From assembly GCA_015227615.1 (NCBI GenBank), contig JAALGZ010000024.1, forward strand, positions 1 to 64,000: a stretch of 64,000 bases of DNA, in the 5' to 3' direction. Positions within the stretch are counted from its first letter, which is position 1. Every line of letters starts with the position of its first letter. Below the pieces are notes generated by a model. The model saw only the letters and a program-made list of their open reading frames with translations. It was not told where the DNA came from and searched no databases. This DNA is from Labyrinthula sp. Ha (lineage: Eukaryota > Sar > Bigyra > Labyrinthulida > Labyrinthulaceae). Positions 12,244-26,400 of this stretch are shown in pieces. The position numbers and the translations under genes were made by a program.

Positions 12244-13814
12244 TTGAATTAGCGTATAGCTAAAACTCAAAGTCTTCTAGAACTAATCCATGCATATGTG
12301 AAACATACCAATAAAATGTGTTTTTTGACAAACCATGTGTAATATCGATATATATCGAATCAGAAGATAGATATCTTAGTATTTTTTGCAGCAAGTCCTG
12401 ACAATTTAGACCCTTAAGCATTAATCTTGTTTCAACAGCACCGCAGAATTACATCTGAAATAAACTTTCTCTTGCCACAAATTCTTGCCTAGTCCTAATT
12501 AATATTCCAAAATTTATATCTTCATTTTCACTCGTTTCGCCTTTATTTTTTGAGCGTTTCTTTTGTTAACAAAATTGGAAACAGTGACCGGCATAATCAT
12601 ACTTTAATATAACTTCAGGAGCAAATGCTATACATCTAATAGACCTAGAAACCGATTTATCTTTCAATTTAGAAGGTAATCTTCTTCTGGTTTAGTTTGC
12701 CCTAACTTCATACACAGCATGTTCAGGTAACTTTACCTGAAAATATGCCTGGTAGCCTTGAGAACAAACTTAATACTTAACACAAAGCCTAAGATAAAAC
12801 AAACAAACTAGGTTATATCTCCCTAACACTTTCTGATTAGAAATAAAGTTCATTTCTATTTACCCCAGTGAATTGTGATAGGGTGAAGTTGTTCTCTTTC
12901 AAAGATGTGATTCAACAACATTGTTGGTTACGTGGAGTATTGCTTCCGGTGTAGCACCTCAGCCGTGGATTCAGAGATCCCGTCTAAAAGTGATTTAGTG
13001 TTAGTTGACCTCTAGTGCACCTGGTAGAGCACCAGTGTCTGTACATTTCCATTTTATTATTTGTGCTCATTAGTACTAGTAGATTTGGTTCTTGTAGTGT
13101 ATAGTGTGATTTGACCAATCAAAATAATGGCATGTGACCTGTTCACCCGTTGAAAACCAATCCGAGATTTCCTCTTGAGAATCTTATACAGGGAATCTTA
13201 GCAGTTCATATCTAGTCTTCTTTGCAAGCCTATTAACCCACATATTTGATTCCAGTCTTAACCTAGTGTTCGAAAAAAATTGTATTGCATAACCAGCATA
13301 CAAGGGGTTCAAGCAAAGTCTATAACGGTTTTCGAAAAGTTTAAAGTTTTGAAGTTCCTAATTCAAATCGGACCTAGGTCAAGTGATGAGTCAGAGGAAA
13401 AACAAAAACAAATATTACTTGAGGCAATAGAAAAGAAGTGGAATAGCACTCGTGCACCTTAATAAAAGTCCCTAGATTTCATTTAGTTCATATTTTCTTC
13501 TTTAATCTAAAAAGACACTCGACAGAGGGGGTTCTATTGCCAGCTGCACTCGAAACATGTTTTTCTTGAGACTGTTAGAGGCTTTGCAGTTTGCCACTCC
13601 CCTAAGTCGCCTTGTTACAGTCCCTGTTTCTTCTAAAGAAAAAGTGCATATACTTGAGAAGCGCCATAGTTTTGAAACCTGCATGTTATGCTTGTGTGCA
13701 TCTAATTATTAATATGTAGCGTTATTGGACCTAGCAAACGGCAGGAAGGGTGCTTAAATCCATGGTACTACTTTTTGGTTTATAAGTTTTGACATATTAG
13801 AAAATCGGTAAAAA
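12244..13814. other. Intergenic, no gene seen
   Basis: No gene, RNA gene or clear repeat is supported. A 60-codon plus-strand frame at 13,280-13,462 has no recognisable content. Confidence 0.4.
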
Positions 13815-13819
13815 GATCT

Positions 13820-14026
13820 TGTTAAACGTAAGTTTTTATTTTATTATTTTAATAGTTAAAGTTTGGTTGGTATTTAGTTGAACTTGCTACCTTCCTTTCT
13901 CAGAACAAGCAGCTACCTTCCTCACTTAGAACAACTTCACTACCTTCCTCTTTTAGAACAACTAAATACAACAGAATAGTATTCACCTCAAAACAACTAA
14001 CCTCTCAACGCAAACAACTCTCAACA
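13820..14026 (-). repeat. 3' LTR of the copia element
   Basis: 207 bp, TG...CA ends on the given strand. Nearly identical to 18219-18425 (about two differences). It is AT-rich and contains a short near-repeat of CTACCTTCCT on the plus strand. Confidence 0.93.
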
Positions 14027-17000
14027 TACAATCCCTGTTCTTTTACATCTCTTTCTTTTTCTTTTCTTCTTCAACATTTACTAACCACTTCTTGCAGTTT
14101 CTTAAAAATATGTTCCTTGCAACTGGCTTTGTTAATACATCTGCATCATTTTCTTTAGAACTAATATATTGAATATTCCACTTTTCATCTTCTAAAGTTT
14201 GTTTTGAAAAATAGTGTTCAATTTCCAGCTGCTTTATTCCCGAGTAACTCTCTCTTACTCCCATTTTATTACAGGTACCTTGATTATCGCATCTAATATT
14301 GACTTCATTCAATTTTAAGTTCATGAATTGTAAATTTATTTTCAACCACTTCAGTTCCTTGATTAATGTAGCACAGGTAACTATTTCTTCCTCTGTAGAC
14401 GACGTTGCAACCTTCTTTTGCTTCTTCGTTTTATATAGTAAAACTGCATTATTAACCTTCACAATAAAAACGGTAACAGAACATCTTTTGTTCAAGGACG
14501 CATGGGAGGCATCACAAAAACCTTCAATATTTATTCTTGTTTCACCCTTGCTGTATTTTAATCCATGTTTCTTCGTATTTAGTAAATAGCCACTAACTTT
14601 CTTTGCAGCATTGAGATGTTTTATTGTTGGTGTACTTGCACATTGAGCCAGCATATTCGTCTGGAAAGCAATGTCAGGGCGACAAACCCTGGCAATGTAT
14701 GTTAGAGAACCAACAATTGATTGGTATTTTCTAATAAACTCTAACCTTCTGGAATCATCTGGTTTATCAATATAGAAATTTACAACATGTGGAATAACAT
14801 TTCTTTCATCCTTTTTTACCTCAAATGTTTCCGCCAATTTTATAATATACTTTTCTGCAGTTAAGAAAACAGACTGTGTATTTTCTAATATCTCGAAACC
14901 AACATAATTTTTAACTTCTGCTGTATTTTTAACATCATAAACTTCTTTCAGTTTATTTAAGATCCAAGTGAGTTGAAACTCTTCATCTGACGCGAACAAC
15001 ATATCATCTACATAAAGTAATATAAGAATGCTTCTTTTTCTGTGAATAAAAATGGTATTTTCTTTCAAGTTTACTTCAAAGTCCAGTTTTTTTAGTGTAT
15101 TGCTTATTTCTTTACACCAATATAAAGGGGATTCTTTTAGTCCATATAAAGCTTGTTTGGACTCCCATACATAGTTCGGGTACATTCTTCGTAACTTCTG
15201 AGGTAACACATAATAATACAACCTGTCAAGAGTTGCATTTAGAAAGGCGTTTCCTATATCCACCTGAATCCACTTCCAGTTTTTTGAAGCAACCACAAAA
15301 ATGAATAGTCTGATAAGTTCCATTTTTGCAGTTGGAGAATAATATTTTAAGAATTCATCTTGCATATCACCGCGTGCAACAAACCTGCACTTAAATATCT
15401 CCTCCTTTGAAATATTGTCTGTTTTTTTAGAATACAGTTCCATAATGGGAATAACATTATTTTCTTTAACTTCACTCTTCTTCTTCAGTTTCATTTTTCC
15501 AACGTTAATTAACTTGTTCAATTCTTTGTCGTAAGCTTGAAACCACTTTTCAGACTGTGGTTTATTTTTTATCTGGAAGTAGGACTTCGGAATCGTATTA
15601 TCTCTTACTACTAATGCAGCAGCAAAGTCGATTAGATTCGGTTGCATAAATAAAAAAGCTGCATCTTCAAAAATATATTTGGTGTCATTGTTGACTACTT
15701 GAGCATAAGTTAATCTTTCAGGTGGTTGAACTTTTCTACTTGACCGTCTTACAAATTGTTCCGCAGGTAACAGTGTTCCTGTTTCCTTATCTTTTTGACT
15801 TTTATTTTCTTCAATAGTTTTGTCGTTTTCTTTCGTTTTACTAATATCTTTTTCATTAACTACACCACTTTCAGGACAATAAGGAGAAATATTTTCAGTA
15901 TAAATATTTTTATCCAACCTTTTTTGTTCTTTTTCGGTTTTGCTTCTTTTACTAATTTTGAAATTCCGAGTCTTTACTAAGTTTCTTTTATCTTTGTCTA
16001 TAATAAGTGCTTCTCCTGTAATATAGTTATAGCCAGCAAAAAACCCTTCTTTTCCTTTGCACTCTATTTTTGAATCTGCTTCAACTAAATATACTACTAA
16101 AGAACCAAAAATATACATCTTTTCCAACTTAGGCTTTCTGTTAAATACTGTTTCATAAGCTGAAGTTGTATTCTTTCCTTCTGTTACTCTGTTTGATATA
16201 TAAATAGTATAAAAAGCAGCAAAGTCCCAATATAGTTTTCCATTTAGAACACTGGAATTTATCATCGATCTCATTCTTGTTAAAACAAATTGGTTACTTC
16301 TTTCAGCTATACCATTATGCTCAGGAACATAAGGTGCTGAAACCGTAAACTCAATTCCATGATCTTGACAGTATTTTTTGGTAGTAACGTTGAAAATTTC
16401 TTTGCCTTGGTCACTATGAATATTCTTTATCATAATGTTTGTCTGTCTTTGAAACCAGCGAAGAAATTTAACAATTTGATCCGCTATTTCAGACTTTTTC
16501 TTGTAGCAATATAGAAATCTGTATTTTGAGTTTATATCAGTAACTAAAACGAATCCAACATTTCCAGCTCTGCTAGTTGTTAAAACTTCTACAGAGTCAA
16601 TTACGAAGAATTGTCCTGGTCCTGAAATAAAACCTACTTTGTTTTTTCTCGATATATTTCCTTTTTTCATTTTAGTAAGTTCACATATTCTGCAACTGAA
16701 TTCTTTTAGTTTATTCATATCTACCTCTAGTTTAAAGTAATTCAATGTATTCTTAGACGACTCCATTCCTTGATGACCAAAAACATTATGGTAGTATTCT
16801 GTTTGAGATAAAGTATCTTTAAATAAAGCCACTATTGGTTGCACTGTATTTTCTTTAAGAACTTGGTCATAAGATGTTACTTTGTTGTCTTCTTTAGCCT
16901 TGCACTTTAGTAAAAATAAATTATTCATATTTCTTTTTGCTGCATATAGTAAATTTTCATTTTTGTAAATTGAAATTGTATCTTCTTTTGCATTTAAACA

Positions 17001-18218
17001 GATTCCTTTACTCATCAGTGTTGCCATTGATACCAAAAATAAGTTCAATTCATCAAAAATCACCACATCTCTTAAAATAATTCTTTGTCCATTGTCTAAA
17101 AAGGCGTCAAACGTTCCAGATTTTTTAGAAATATAGGTTTTTCCTCCAGCTGCATTTACCTTTTTAATTTCTTTTAGTTCTTTTACTTCTTTCATGTGAC
17201 ACAAGTAGTTTTTTCCACACACATGGTAGCTTGCTCCACTGTCCAAAACTAAAGTGTTGCTGTGATAAATAGAAGACTCCAACTTCAAGATTTTATCTGT
17301 GTCTTCTTTCCACCAAGCGATACCCATAAAAGCGTTAGCAAAGTCTTCTTTTTCGTTCTGTTTTTGATATTTCGTATTTTCGGTCGTATTCTGTCGTTTA
17401 CAAGTATAAGATGAATGCCCTTCGGTTTTGCAAATGGTGCAATACCACGCATTCTGACAATTGATTTTACGATGTCCAGGTTTATTACATTTGAAACAAA
17501 TGATTGACAAAGACCTCCCATTTGAATTGATTCTTCTCTTATATTCATCCTGAGCTTTCATAGCAAGTTGATGCATCTTTCCAAACACTTCATGATAACT
17601 TGGTTTCTTATTGGGTTCAAATCTAGCTGATAATTCCAACTCTTTTTTCAACAATAGAATGTCCATCGTTTTAGGAGCAAAAAGAAACATCTTGTGAATA
17701 ACTTTCTGTTCATTCAGTTCGCCATTTAGCATTTTGAAGTTTCTATATGATTTATTGAAGTCTGTTAGCTTTTCCAAGAAGTATCTACCATCAGGTTTAT
17801 TCAATTTATCCTCCAGAAGAAGTAGCATTTCAGCTCTGTTTCCAATACAATAGTTCTCAATAACTTTCATAGCTTCTTTTGGGTCCTTAATACCATGAAT
17901 TAGGTAATGAAGTAGAATATCCAGATGTTGACGAATAATTTTGAGTACCTTGGCTTTTGATGTCTTAGTACTTAATGTACTACTTCCTTCATTACCTGAA
18001 TTGATAGATGTGTTGGATGTACTTGGTTCAATTACATCTTCTCCTGTTAAAACATGCTCCAAATCTTTTGATTCAACGAGGTTGATAATATACTCTTTCC
18101 ACTTCATGAAGTTTTCTTTATCATATGACATTATTCTTGACTTATCTCTTACTTGATCCATATTCTTATTTCCTTGTACTTTAAAACTATCCTTTTGTAG
18201 CGTTTCGGCTGTTAACCT

Positions 18219-18425
18219 TGTTAAACGTAAGTTTTTATTTTATTATTTTAATAGTTAAAGTCTGGTTGGTATTTAGTTGAACTTGCTACCTTCCTTTCTC
18301 AGAACAAGCAGCTACCTTCCTCACTTAGAACAACTTCACTACCTTCCTCTTTTAGAACAACTAAATACAACAGAATAGTATTCACTTCAAAACAACTAAC
18401 CTCTCAACGCAAACAACTCTCAACA
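18219..18425 (-). repeat. 5' LTR of the copia element
   Basis: 207 bp direct repeat of 13820-14026. It is followed on the plus strand by the GATCT target duplication at 18426-18430. It would carry the promoter of the element. Confidence 0.93.
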
Positions 18426-18430
18426 GATCT

Positions 18431-20496
18431 TCTTTGACTGTTACTTGTACTCAGAGGAATGGCATTTTGAACCGATGGTGTAGATGTTGCTTTTCAAGAA
18501 ATTCACGTCAAACCAGCTGAGAAAGTTGGACAGTTATACCCGGTTAAAGAGCAGGCTGGTAAGATTTCTTCTACGAAAACTTTAGACAGTAGGGTTGATA
18601 CAGAAGTAATGGTAATTATGAGTTATAATACTAGTTTCCTCCATCTTGCCCGTACTCATTGGTTTATGAACTTAATTAATACAGTGTGTTTATGGTTCCA
18701 AAGAACTGACGGCTATAAAATATATTTTAAGACTATTCATTCTTCTAAGTGCTGATATCCGCCATTTTCGAATTATTTGGACCTTGTATTACAAAGTTGG
18801 AAACTGCATAGAAACGTTTGTTCACTCTAATGCTTGTTGCTATTTCCAACGAATTATATTTTTTCTTAGAATGAGTACAACATAATCTTTCCGGCTACCT
18901 AGTAGAATACATTTAATTCACAGTTGCAGCTAATCTTTTCTGGTAGAGGAAAAAATTAATGCAACAATCAGAAATTCATAAGCGTGATTTTTTATTTCAG
19001 TCAAACTTACTTCTGAGCATGTGTAGCTAATAATGTCTGATAAATGTTTTGGGTTTGAGGGAAAACATAATAGAAGGCCAGTTCTTGCTTTCCATTCGAT
19101 GAGTCGCTAATAGTAACCCATGTTCTAATCATCCTGATCCCTTCATAAGTTTATTAGTGCTGTATAGCGTAGACTGGAGTCTTCAACTCATCAGCGGGTC
19201 TGTTGATCTGCTTGAGATTTAGCCATATAATCTGCTTTATTAAAGAGTCTTCTAACTAATTACTTTCAGTTCCAGTATTTGGCGTTATGAGCATAATTTT
19301 TTTTGCTGTGTAGTTAATTTTCATATCCTTGACAGAATTGGCGAGTTTTTTTGAAAGATTTTTAAAGGACGCAATTATTTGATGAAAGTCTTCAGTCAGA
19401 GAGAAATGTCAAATGATGAAGAAGGGGAAGATTCTTGATCAAAATGCCAAATTAGAAATGGAAATCAGTGAAGAAATTTAAACGAAAAGAAAAAACTATT
19501 TAGTCAAAAGCATTGCATCAGAGAAGTGTTGAGGCTGGTTCGCAACCCTTTACCTTGAAAGAGTAGTTATTGAGTTAGCTATATTTACCAAGTTTCGTGC
19601 TTTTTTTTTTTTGAAAGCCTTTGTACTAATCAGTACTTTGTAAACCTGTCAGAAAAAGAAAAGAATAAATTCTATAGATAGATAGTATTAAGTAGATGGT
19701 GCGACTGGGTTAAACGATCAACTATCCACAGAGCACGCTGTTTGTGTTGTACTTTTTCTACTAGTTCGGCAAGCTTAAGTCTTTTTCGGGTTTAATTCAT
19801 AGAACAATAAGACAAGTCTGCGCTCCTTCTGTAGAGCTCTAACATATTACAATGGTTGAAACTTAATAGATTTTCTGGAGAAAGGTTTGTGTCTTGATAC
19901 ATCAAAGAGTATGCCGGTATATTCTTTCACACATAGGAAGAATTTTCTTCCCTTCTTTCAAAGAAAGTAAAAAAAAAACTTATGGTTTTGTTCTTAAAAC
20001 AAAAATATTTGTTTTTCACAATTGGTACTCATAAGCCAAACTTCTTTGCATCTAGAATGCCAAGAAGAGAATGTGTTTCTTTGTCATACACGTTCTAATA
20101 ATGCATTTATCATCTGGGTGTGAAAATATACAGGATCATTTCATGCCCAGCTGAAGTGACTTTTTCAGACAGTATAACATCTATTTTTGGGCAATTTGTA
20201 GTTCAACACGATAATACGCAGTTTCTATCGTAAACTTATGTACCAACCAAATAAATGAGCAGTAACAACATTACACAAAAGTCCCAATAAATACTGGAAA
20301 TTAACTTACAAACTGATACTGTGCAAATAGATTCTTATACCAGTACATTACCAGAAACTATTATTGATACCACTATCCTATTTCACTTCAAGGTTGAAGT
20401 AACAAAATATCAAGTGAATCATTTAAATGGAACCTTTTGATGTTGTCCTGGGCGTAAGCCGGGATATTCGTTATATCTTCAGGCATAAACTAAATC
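18431..20496. other. Intergenic upstream of the polycystin-1-like gene
   Basis: No coding signal is visible. The distal part may include the promoter of the polycystin-1-like gene at 20497, but no element stands out beyond A/T runs. Confidence 0.45.
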
Positions 20497-23400
20497 ATGA
20501 AGACCACATCTTGGTTAGTGTTAGTTTTATATCAAGTTCTGCAGTTGAATGGACAAGAAACGACCTCTTCTCCATCTCAAAGTGGTGACACTCCAGAACC
20601 CACCTTCTTCCCCACACAGATTCCCGTTGAGATAAACAGCCCCGGTTTTCAAAACACCCTGTCCCCGACTGTTATATTGGGCACTGACTCTCCATCCCCA
20701 GTACCCACTCCTTCACCTACCTTCAGGCCTTCTGCAAGCCCCACTGCAGTTGCACAGAGTTTCACAGTAGATCCACAATTATACGCAGAGATCCACATTT
20801 CTTTTCCTACACCACCTGATTACGTATTTTCGCAGATAAACAGTTGTTCCGTTCTGACAATTAGGTACACTGAGAATTTGGATGCTATACCGTCGACAAC
20901 GTTTCCCCTGATCTTTTGTATTGGCGACCTTGTGTCTCAAACTGAGGAAGAGACTGTAATTTCTTGGTATGGAAGAGCTAATCCGTTTTACAATTTCAGT
21001 TCTGATGTTTTGTATAGTGTTCAAATTAATGACCCATCAATTTTACCAATTTCTTCAGAGGTGGTTGTTAATTTTACTTCCCCATTTGGCGGAAGATATG
21101 CTCCACTTTTGAATTCAGATCCGATAATCAAAAGCGTCTCGAACGCAGGAGTTGTAAATAATGCTTTACAATTAGATGTGGAAGTACAAGGAAGTATCAG
21201 AGAAATTGCAAATTATGGAACAAGCAGTCGGCGTGAGCTTGAAATATATACTATTGATGTTAAAGAATATCTTGGTGGTACAGATATTAGTGGATTTAGA
21301 ACTAGACCTGGACATGGTGCAACTCCTCAAGGGCCTGCAAATTTTATAAGATTTCGAATTAACACCGGAATTTTTTATGATTATGATGAAAATACAACTT
21401 TTATTTACCATAATGACTATACTGGTCAATATAGGTATATAGAACCTGTTCCTGAAGATTTATATGCAGCTCCTAATTTACTGAAGATAATTGCTGTTGG
21501 TTTCAATATTTTAGAGTTAAGTTTTGATCAACCAGTTGGGATTGTTAGTGAAAGTGAGTTTATTCCCTGCAATGAGTACATCCGCGTAATTCCTGTTGAT
21601 GGAAATTTGGAAGAGGAGATCGTTTCCTCAAGCAGTTTGTGTAAATTTGAACACGTTTTTTCACACGAGTATAAATTAAGAGTTACTATTAATGAAGAGA
21701 AGTTTAGTCAGTTCGCGAGTGATGAAGGATTTTATGAGATGCTTGTAGAAAGCGTACCTGAAAAACTTTTGAATGGAAGAAATATAATTGTCGGATTAGA
21801 CTCTCCAGAAGCAGTTAATGAAACTTATCTCAACTATGCTTCATTTTCGTCTGAAATTTCTACACTTATTTTCAATGAAAGTAGTATTGATATCGCTCTC
21901 CAATCTTTGGACAATGGTTCGATCTCCTTGATAATTAATTTTATCCCAGATATTGCTGGATTTGCAAGTGATGAAGATTGCCGGTTGGATGCATTTGTTC
22001 TTGAAAAATATGATTCCGTAAGTGGTGTCTTTTCAACTTTTGAACCTGATCAATGCAGCCAAAATGAAGGATTTTCCTTTATTTTTAATACCTCATCTTT
22101 TGTAAATGTAGATGACCTGACCGATACGACAAAGATTTATGGAATACAATTTCAAAAAAATTACTTTCAGGAGAGAAACATTGTAGTTCCAGAAAATTTC
22201 CTCTACGTAAATAAATATACTCCGAGTGATTTGTTACTGCTTTCAGCTACAGTAATTTCGAAAACGGAAATTGCTGTGTTGTTATCAGAAACTGTTTTTT
22301 TAACATCAGATGGCCCATTTTATTCTTGTTTCGACTTTTTTTCACTTGAATCATTGGAAACAAGTCCCGCATTAACAAGAAAACTCCAACGTTCTTTCGT
22401 GCCCTGTGATTTCGTAATTGAAGGAGAGATGTTAATCCTTACTGTAACTGATTCAGACAGCGATGATATTGATATTATTGACTTAAGTCTTGTAATTACC
22501 ATTGGTGGGGAATCATCTTTATATGGAATTTCTGATCCTTTTTTTACTACTCCTTTGAAAAACACAGTCAATGGAGATAATGTAATTGATGTGCAACCAA
22601 TTCAAACTGATTTTCCTACTGAATCACCATCTCCAGCCCCAACAGATGCTCCATCACGATATGAAATTTCTTTTGAAGCTATGATCGTGGATACCGCAAC
22701 TCGTTTTGCTTTGAACTTTTCTGATGACGTTGAAGTTTTAGGTAATTTAACTTTTCGGTGCAATTTGTTCTTTGAGTATCTTTTTGATAACGATGCGACT
22801 TGTAAGATTGTAGAAAACTTGGAGTTTCCCAGAAGTACTGTATTTATCTCTCACAACTCTACTTCTGTTGATTTTCGAGTAGCATTAGATGAACCAATTC
22901 AGTTTGCTTTGGTTGAAGAAAAGTTTTCTAGTGTTGGGGGTAATTATATTGTAGCCGCTAGATCTGAAGCTGATACTATATTACCTCCTTTCCCGGTTTC
23001 AGTAGATTTAGTTGATAACGTGTTGCGGTTAAACTTTGACAGATCTGTTAAGATTTCTGGAGTCGACGGAAGTTTTTATTGCATAGATCTGTTTTTTCTC
23101 TTTCCTTTTTACCCAAATACGTATGATTTGGGTGACATAATGTCAGATGGTTATATTTGTGAGATTTCAAGGTTGGAGGGTTCAATTATGGATATTAGCT
23201 TTGTAAATTTCGTTCCATACAATGGTGGTGGAGTAAATCATTATGTATCATTTGAGGAAAATGTCATTGGAAAGGTTCTTGATCAAAGTGGGATTGGTTC
23301 TGTATTTGGAGAAGTTTTCTTGTCAACGAATAATGAACAACCTTTTAGTTTTCTTATTACACTGTTATCTTTAGAAGAGATCTCGGTTTGCAATGACGAA

Positions 23401-26400
23401 ATTATCATAAAGATAGAACAGAATGGATTACTTTCCTATTTTTTTGAAGTTTTTTATACTGTTTCTGTACTAGAATTTAACAAAAGTTTTACCACCACTG
23501 GTTCAATAATAACATCTCTCTCATCTATTTTTAATGAACTAGATGAACTAAGAGAGTTTGAGGAAGATTATGAATATAATTTTGGAAATATAAGTATAGA
23601 AGGTGCAATACAGTATCCTTATGGAACATCTGTGTTTCAAACATTTGCATTCGAGTTTACTTACGTTCGAGATTTTGCCTTCTTGCCAATTATTTTTCCG
23701 GATGGTGATTCAAAAACAATTTACTCAGTTGAACCTTTTAAACTTGTTGCTGAATTGGGGACCCTTGGATTTGGATGTACTGAAGACTTTTTACACGCTG
23801 GTGGACTTAGCAATCTGAATTTTCACTGGAAGGTAAACGAATCAGAAGTTTCTTCCACATCTAATATATTTTCTACTACTCCTGGTGAACTTTCTCCTGG
23901 ATTATATAACATTCAACTTACTGTAAATCCACGTAACGATCTCGATGTAACAACTGGATTTGGACAAACTTTCAAATTCTTTCAACTTACTGTTCTTCCA
24001 ACTGCACCAGTACTTAAACTTCCTGCTGAAACTATCACAGTAAACTTAGCGAATGAAACCATAATTTCTGCGGGAAGATCTTGTAAACCAACAGCTGATA
24101 ATATAGGCTCTTGTGATATTTCCCTTGGATTCCTTGGTGAAGAGGGAAATATTGAAACAATTGAAGAATTAGGATTTACTTCAGAAGATGAGTTTGTTTG
24201 GTCTTGTCTCTCATGCGAAGAAGAGAATGAGGTAGTTTTTATTATAGAATCTAATCCTTTGACACCAATTTTGTCTAATCTGGCACCAAATCAAGACTAC
24301 GAAATTCAACTCGCCGTAGTAACCGCTGATGATAACATCGAAGTGGAACCTGTTAGTATGTTAATGAGTACTATTCTCTCTGAAACTTGTCTACTTCCAG
24401 AAGTTCAAATCCTGCCTATGGATCCAATAGTAAATGTTGGTGATTTTACTGTGTTTACCAGTATTACTGGAATTGATGTTGATGAGCTTGTTGTTGAGTG
24501 GAGTATATTTATTGATGGAGAAGACAGGGTTGAAATTCCCCGCGCAGAATTCATTTCTACAAGAAAAGATCTATTTGTTCCACGAGAAATTCTACTTCCA
24601 GGTGAACGTTTTTTATTTCAGGTCAATGTAACGAATATATGTTTCAATGAAACACTTTCTGCATCAACTGAAGTTAGTACCTTTATTAATTCAGCCCCTA
24701 GTGGTGGAGTTACCGATGTTACTCTAATTGGCTCGAACGCTTTGTTACCAGTATACACATTGGAAGCTTCTCTTTGGGTAGATGTGGAATTAAATATTCC
24801 TATGCAGTTTTCTTTTGAATATCTCTTTGTCAGTAATACAGAGTTTCAATCCATAGCAAACAATCCAGATGCAGAGTTTCTGTCTTCAAGAACCATTCCT
24901 TTAACAAGTTTCTCTTCAAGTACTATTGCGAGATCTCCTTTACCTCTTGCACCTGAGGGGTTTAATTTGGTCGTGATCAGTGTTGCTAGAGATTCCCTTG
25001 GTGCTGTTTCTCGGCGTTTTTTTTCTAATGCTGCAACAGCTATACCTCAAGTAAATCCCTTTGTCGATGAAAGTGGTGAGTTTTCGGTAAATGTCTCTGT
25101 TGGACAAGTCGAAGAGGTTCTGGATGAGGTTCTAAATTTAGGTCAACCAGAAAAAGTTGCCTCTTTGTGTAGTGTGATTGCATCTAGCCTTAATGACGCT
25201 AATTCTAGTGTTGACACAACATCTACAGATATTCGTGAGCTATGTTTTTCTTCAACTGCAAACGCACTGGATCAAATTGCTGGAGAAGGAGCTGTGGACA
25301 TCTCTGTTCTGAATTCTGTTGCTTCTAGTTTTAATTTACTTACATCCGCGGGTGAAGATCTGTCTCCAAAGGTTTTATCTGACTTTTCTTCAAGCGTGGA
25401 AAGTTTAACTCGTGTGCTTATTTCAACAGTGTCTGAAGGTTCAAGAGGTGAAAATGATCCTAAAGCTGGAAGTATACTTGATAACTCAGTAAGAGAGAAC
25501 ATATTCGGTGTATTGTCAAACTCAGTTAATCTTCTCTCTGTAGAAAGAAATCCGGTTACATCTAATTCTTCACGCTCACTTCAAGAACAGATTTCTCCTT
25601 GTGATATTGCACTGGATTCAGAGAATATTATGAGATTATTGAGTAATCTTTCAAATTCTGTAGTTGGTAATGGAGCACCTGCTTATGAAGTTGAAACTGA
25701 GAACATTCACTTTGTCACTAGTAGAGAGCGTAATCGAGACATCGGGAGAAATGGAAGACTTCAGGATTTTAATTTTGAGGGGACAAACAATAAAGTGTCT
25801 TTTGGTCAAGGTGTGAGTCAAATGGCTGAGAAGCTATTTCCTGACGACGAGGATGTGAATGTTTATGCTGTAAAATGGGACATAAATATTAGATGTGATC
25901 GCAGTGATATTTTTTTTCCTGATGGATACTGTCAGCCAAACATGAGCTATTCTGGCCCGTATAACAATGAAGCCTCTTCCATTTCCAAAACTATCAGTGT
26001 GGAAATTCTTACTCGAGGAGAGAAAATAGAAAAAATTAATGTTGAAAATATTAATGATACTGTTTCTCTGGTATTAGATGTACATGAGAGCTACTCTGAA
26101 GTTTATTTGAATGAAACATGTCAAGATAAAAGTGAATGCGAGATAACTCTTGGAAAGGAAACAGTTTGTGGTGCTTTTGCAGAGAGGTTGGACGACTGGA
26201 CTTCAGATGGGTGTGAGATTGTAACTGACGCACACACTCCTCCAGGTACAGTTTTATGCAACTGCTCCCATCTCTCATATTATGGTTCTTGGGAAGCATT
26301 TGAAAAAGATATTTTTGAAATTGGTGATCCAGTTGTTTGTGAAAGTGAGTTTGCCAATCTTCAAGCTTCTTTTGGTTTTTCACTGTACTTTTTGTTTTGT

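Larger units (their letters stand above)
13820..18425 (-). mobile_element. Ty1/copia LTR retrotransposon, looks whole and young
   Basis: Complete-looking Ty1/copia-type element on the minus strand. Two 207-bp LTRs (18219-18425 at its 5' side, 13820-14026 at its 3' side) begin TG and end CA and differ at about two positions, so the insertion is recent. GATCT is duplicated on both sides (13815-13819 and 18426-18430). One long frame (about 14043-18161, 1,372 residues) holds Gag with two CCHC knuckles (CFKCNKPGHRKINC; CTICKTEGHSSYTC), aspartic protease (LVLDSGASYHVCG), integrase with an HHCC finger and DDE core (HSDQGKEIF, PEHNGIAERSNQ), then reverse transcriptase (YVDDMLFAS) and RNase H (GFCDASHASL). 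The protease-integrase-RT order is diagnostic of copia. No breaks were noticed. Confidence 0.95.
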
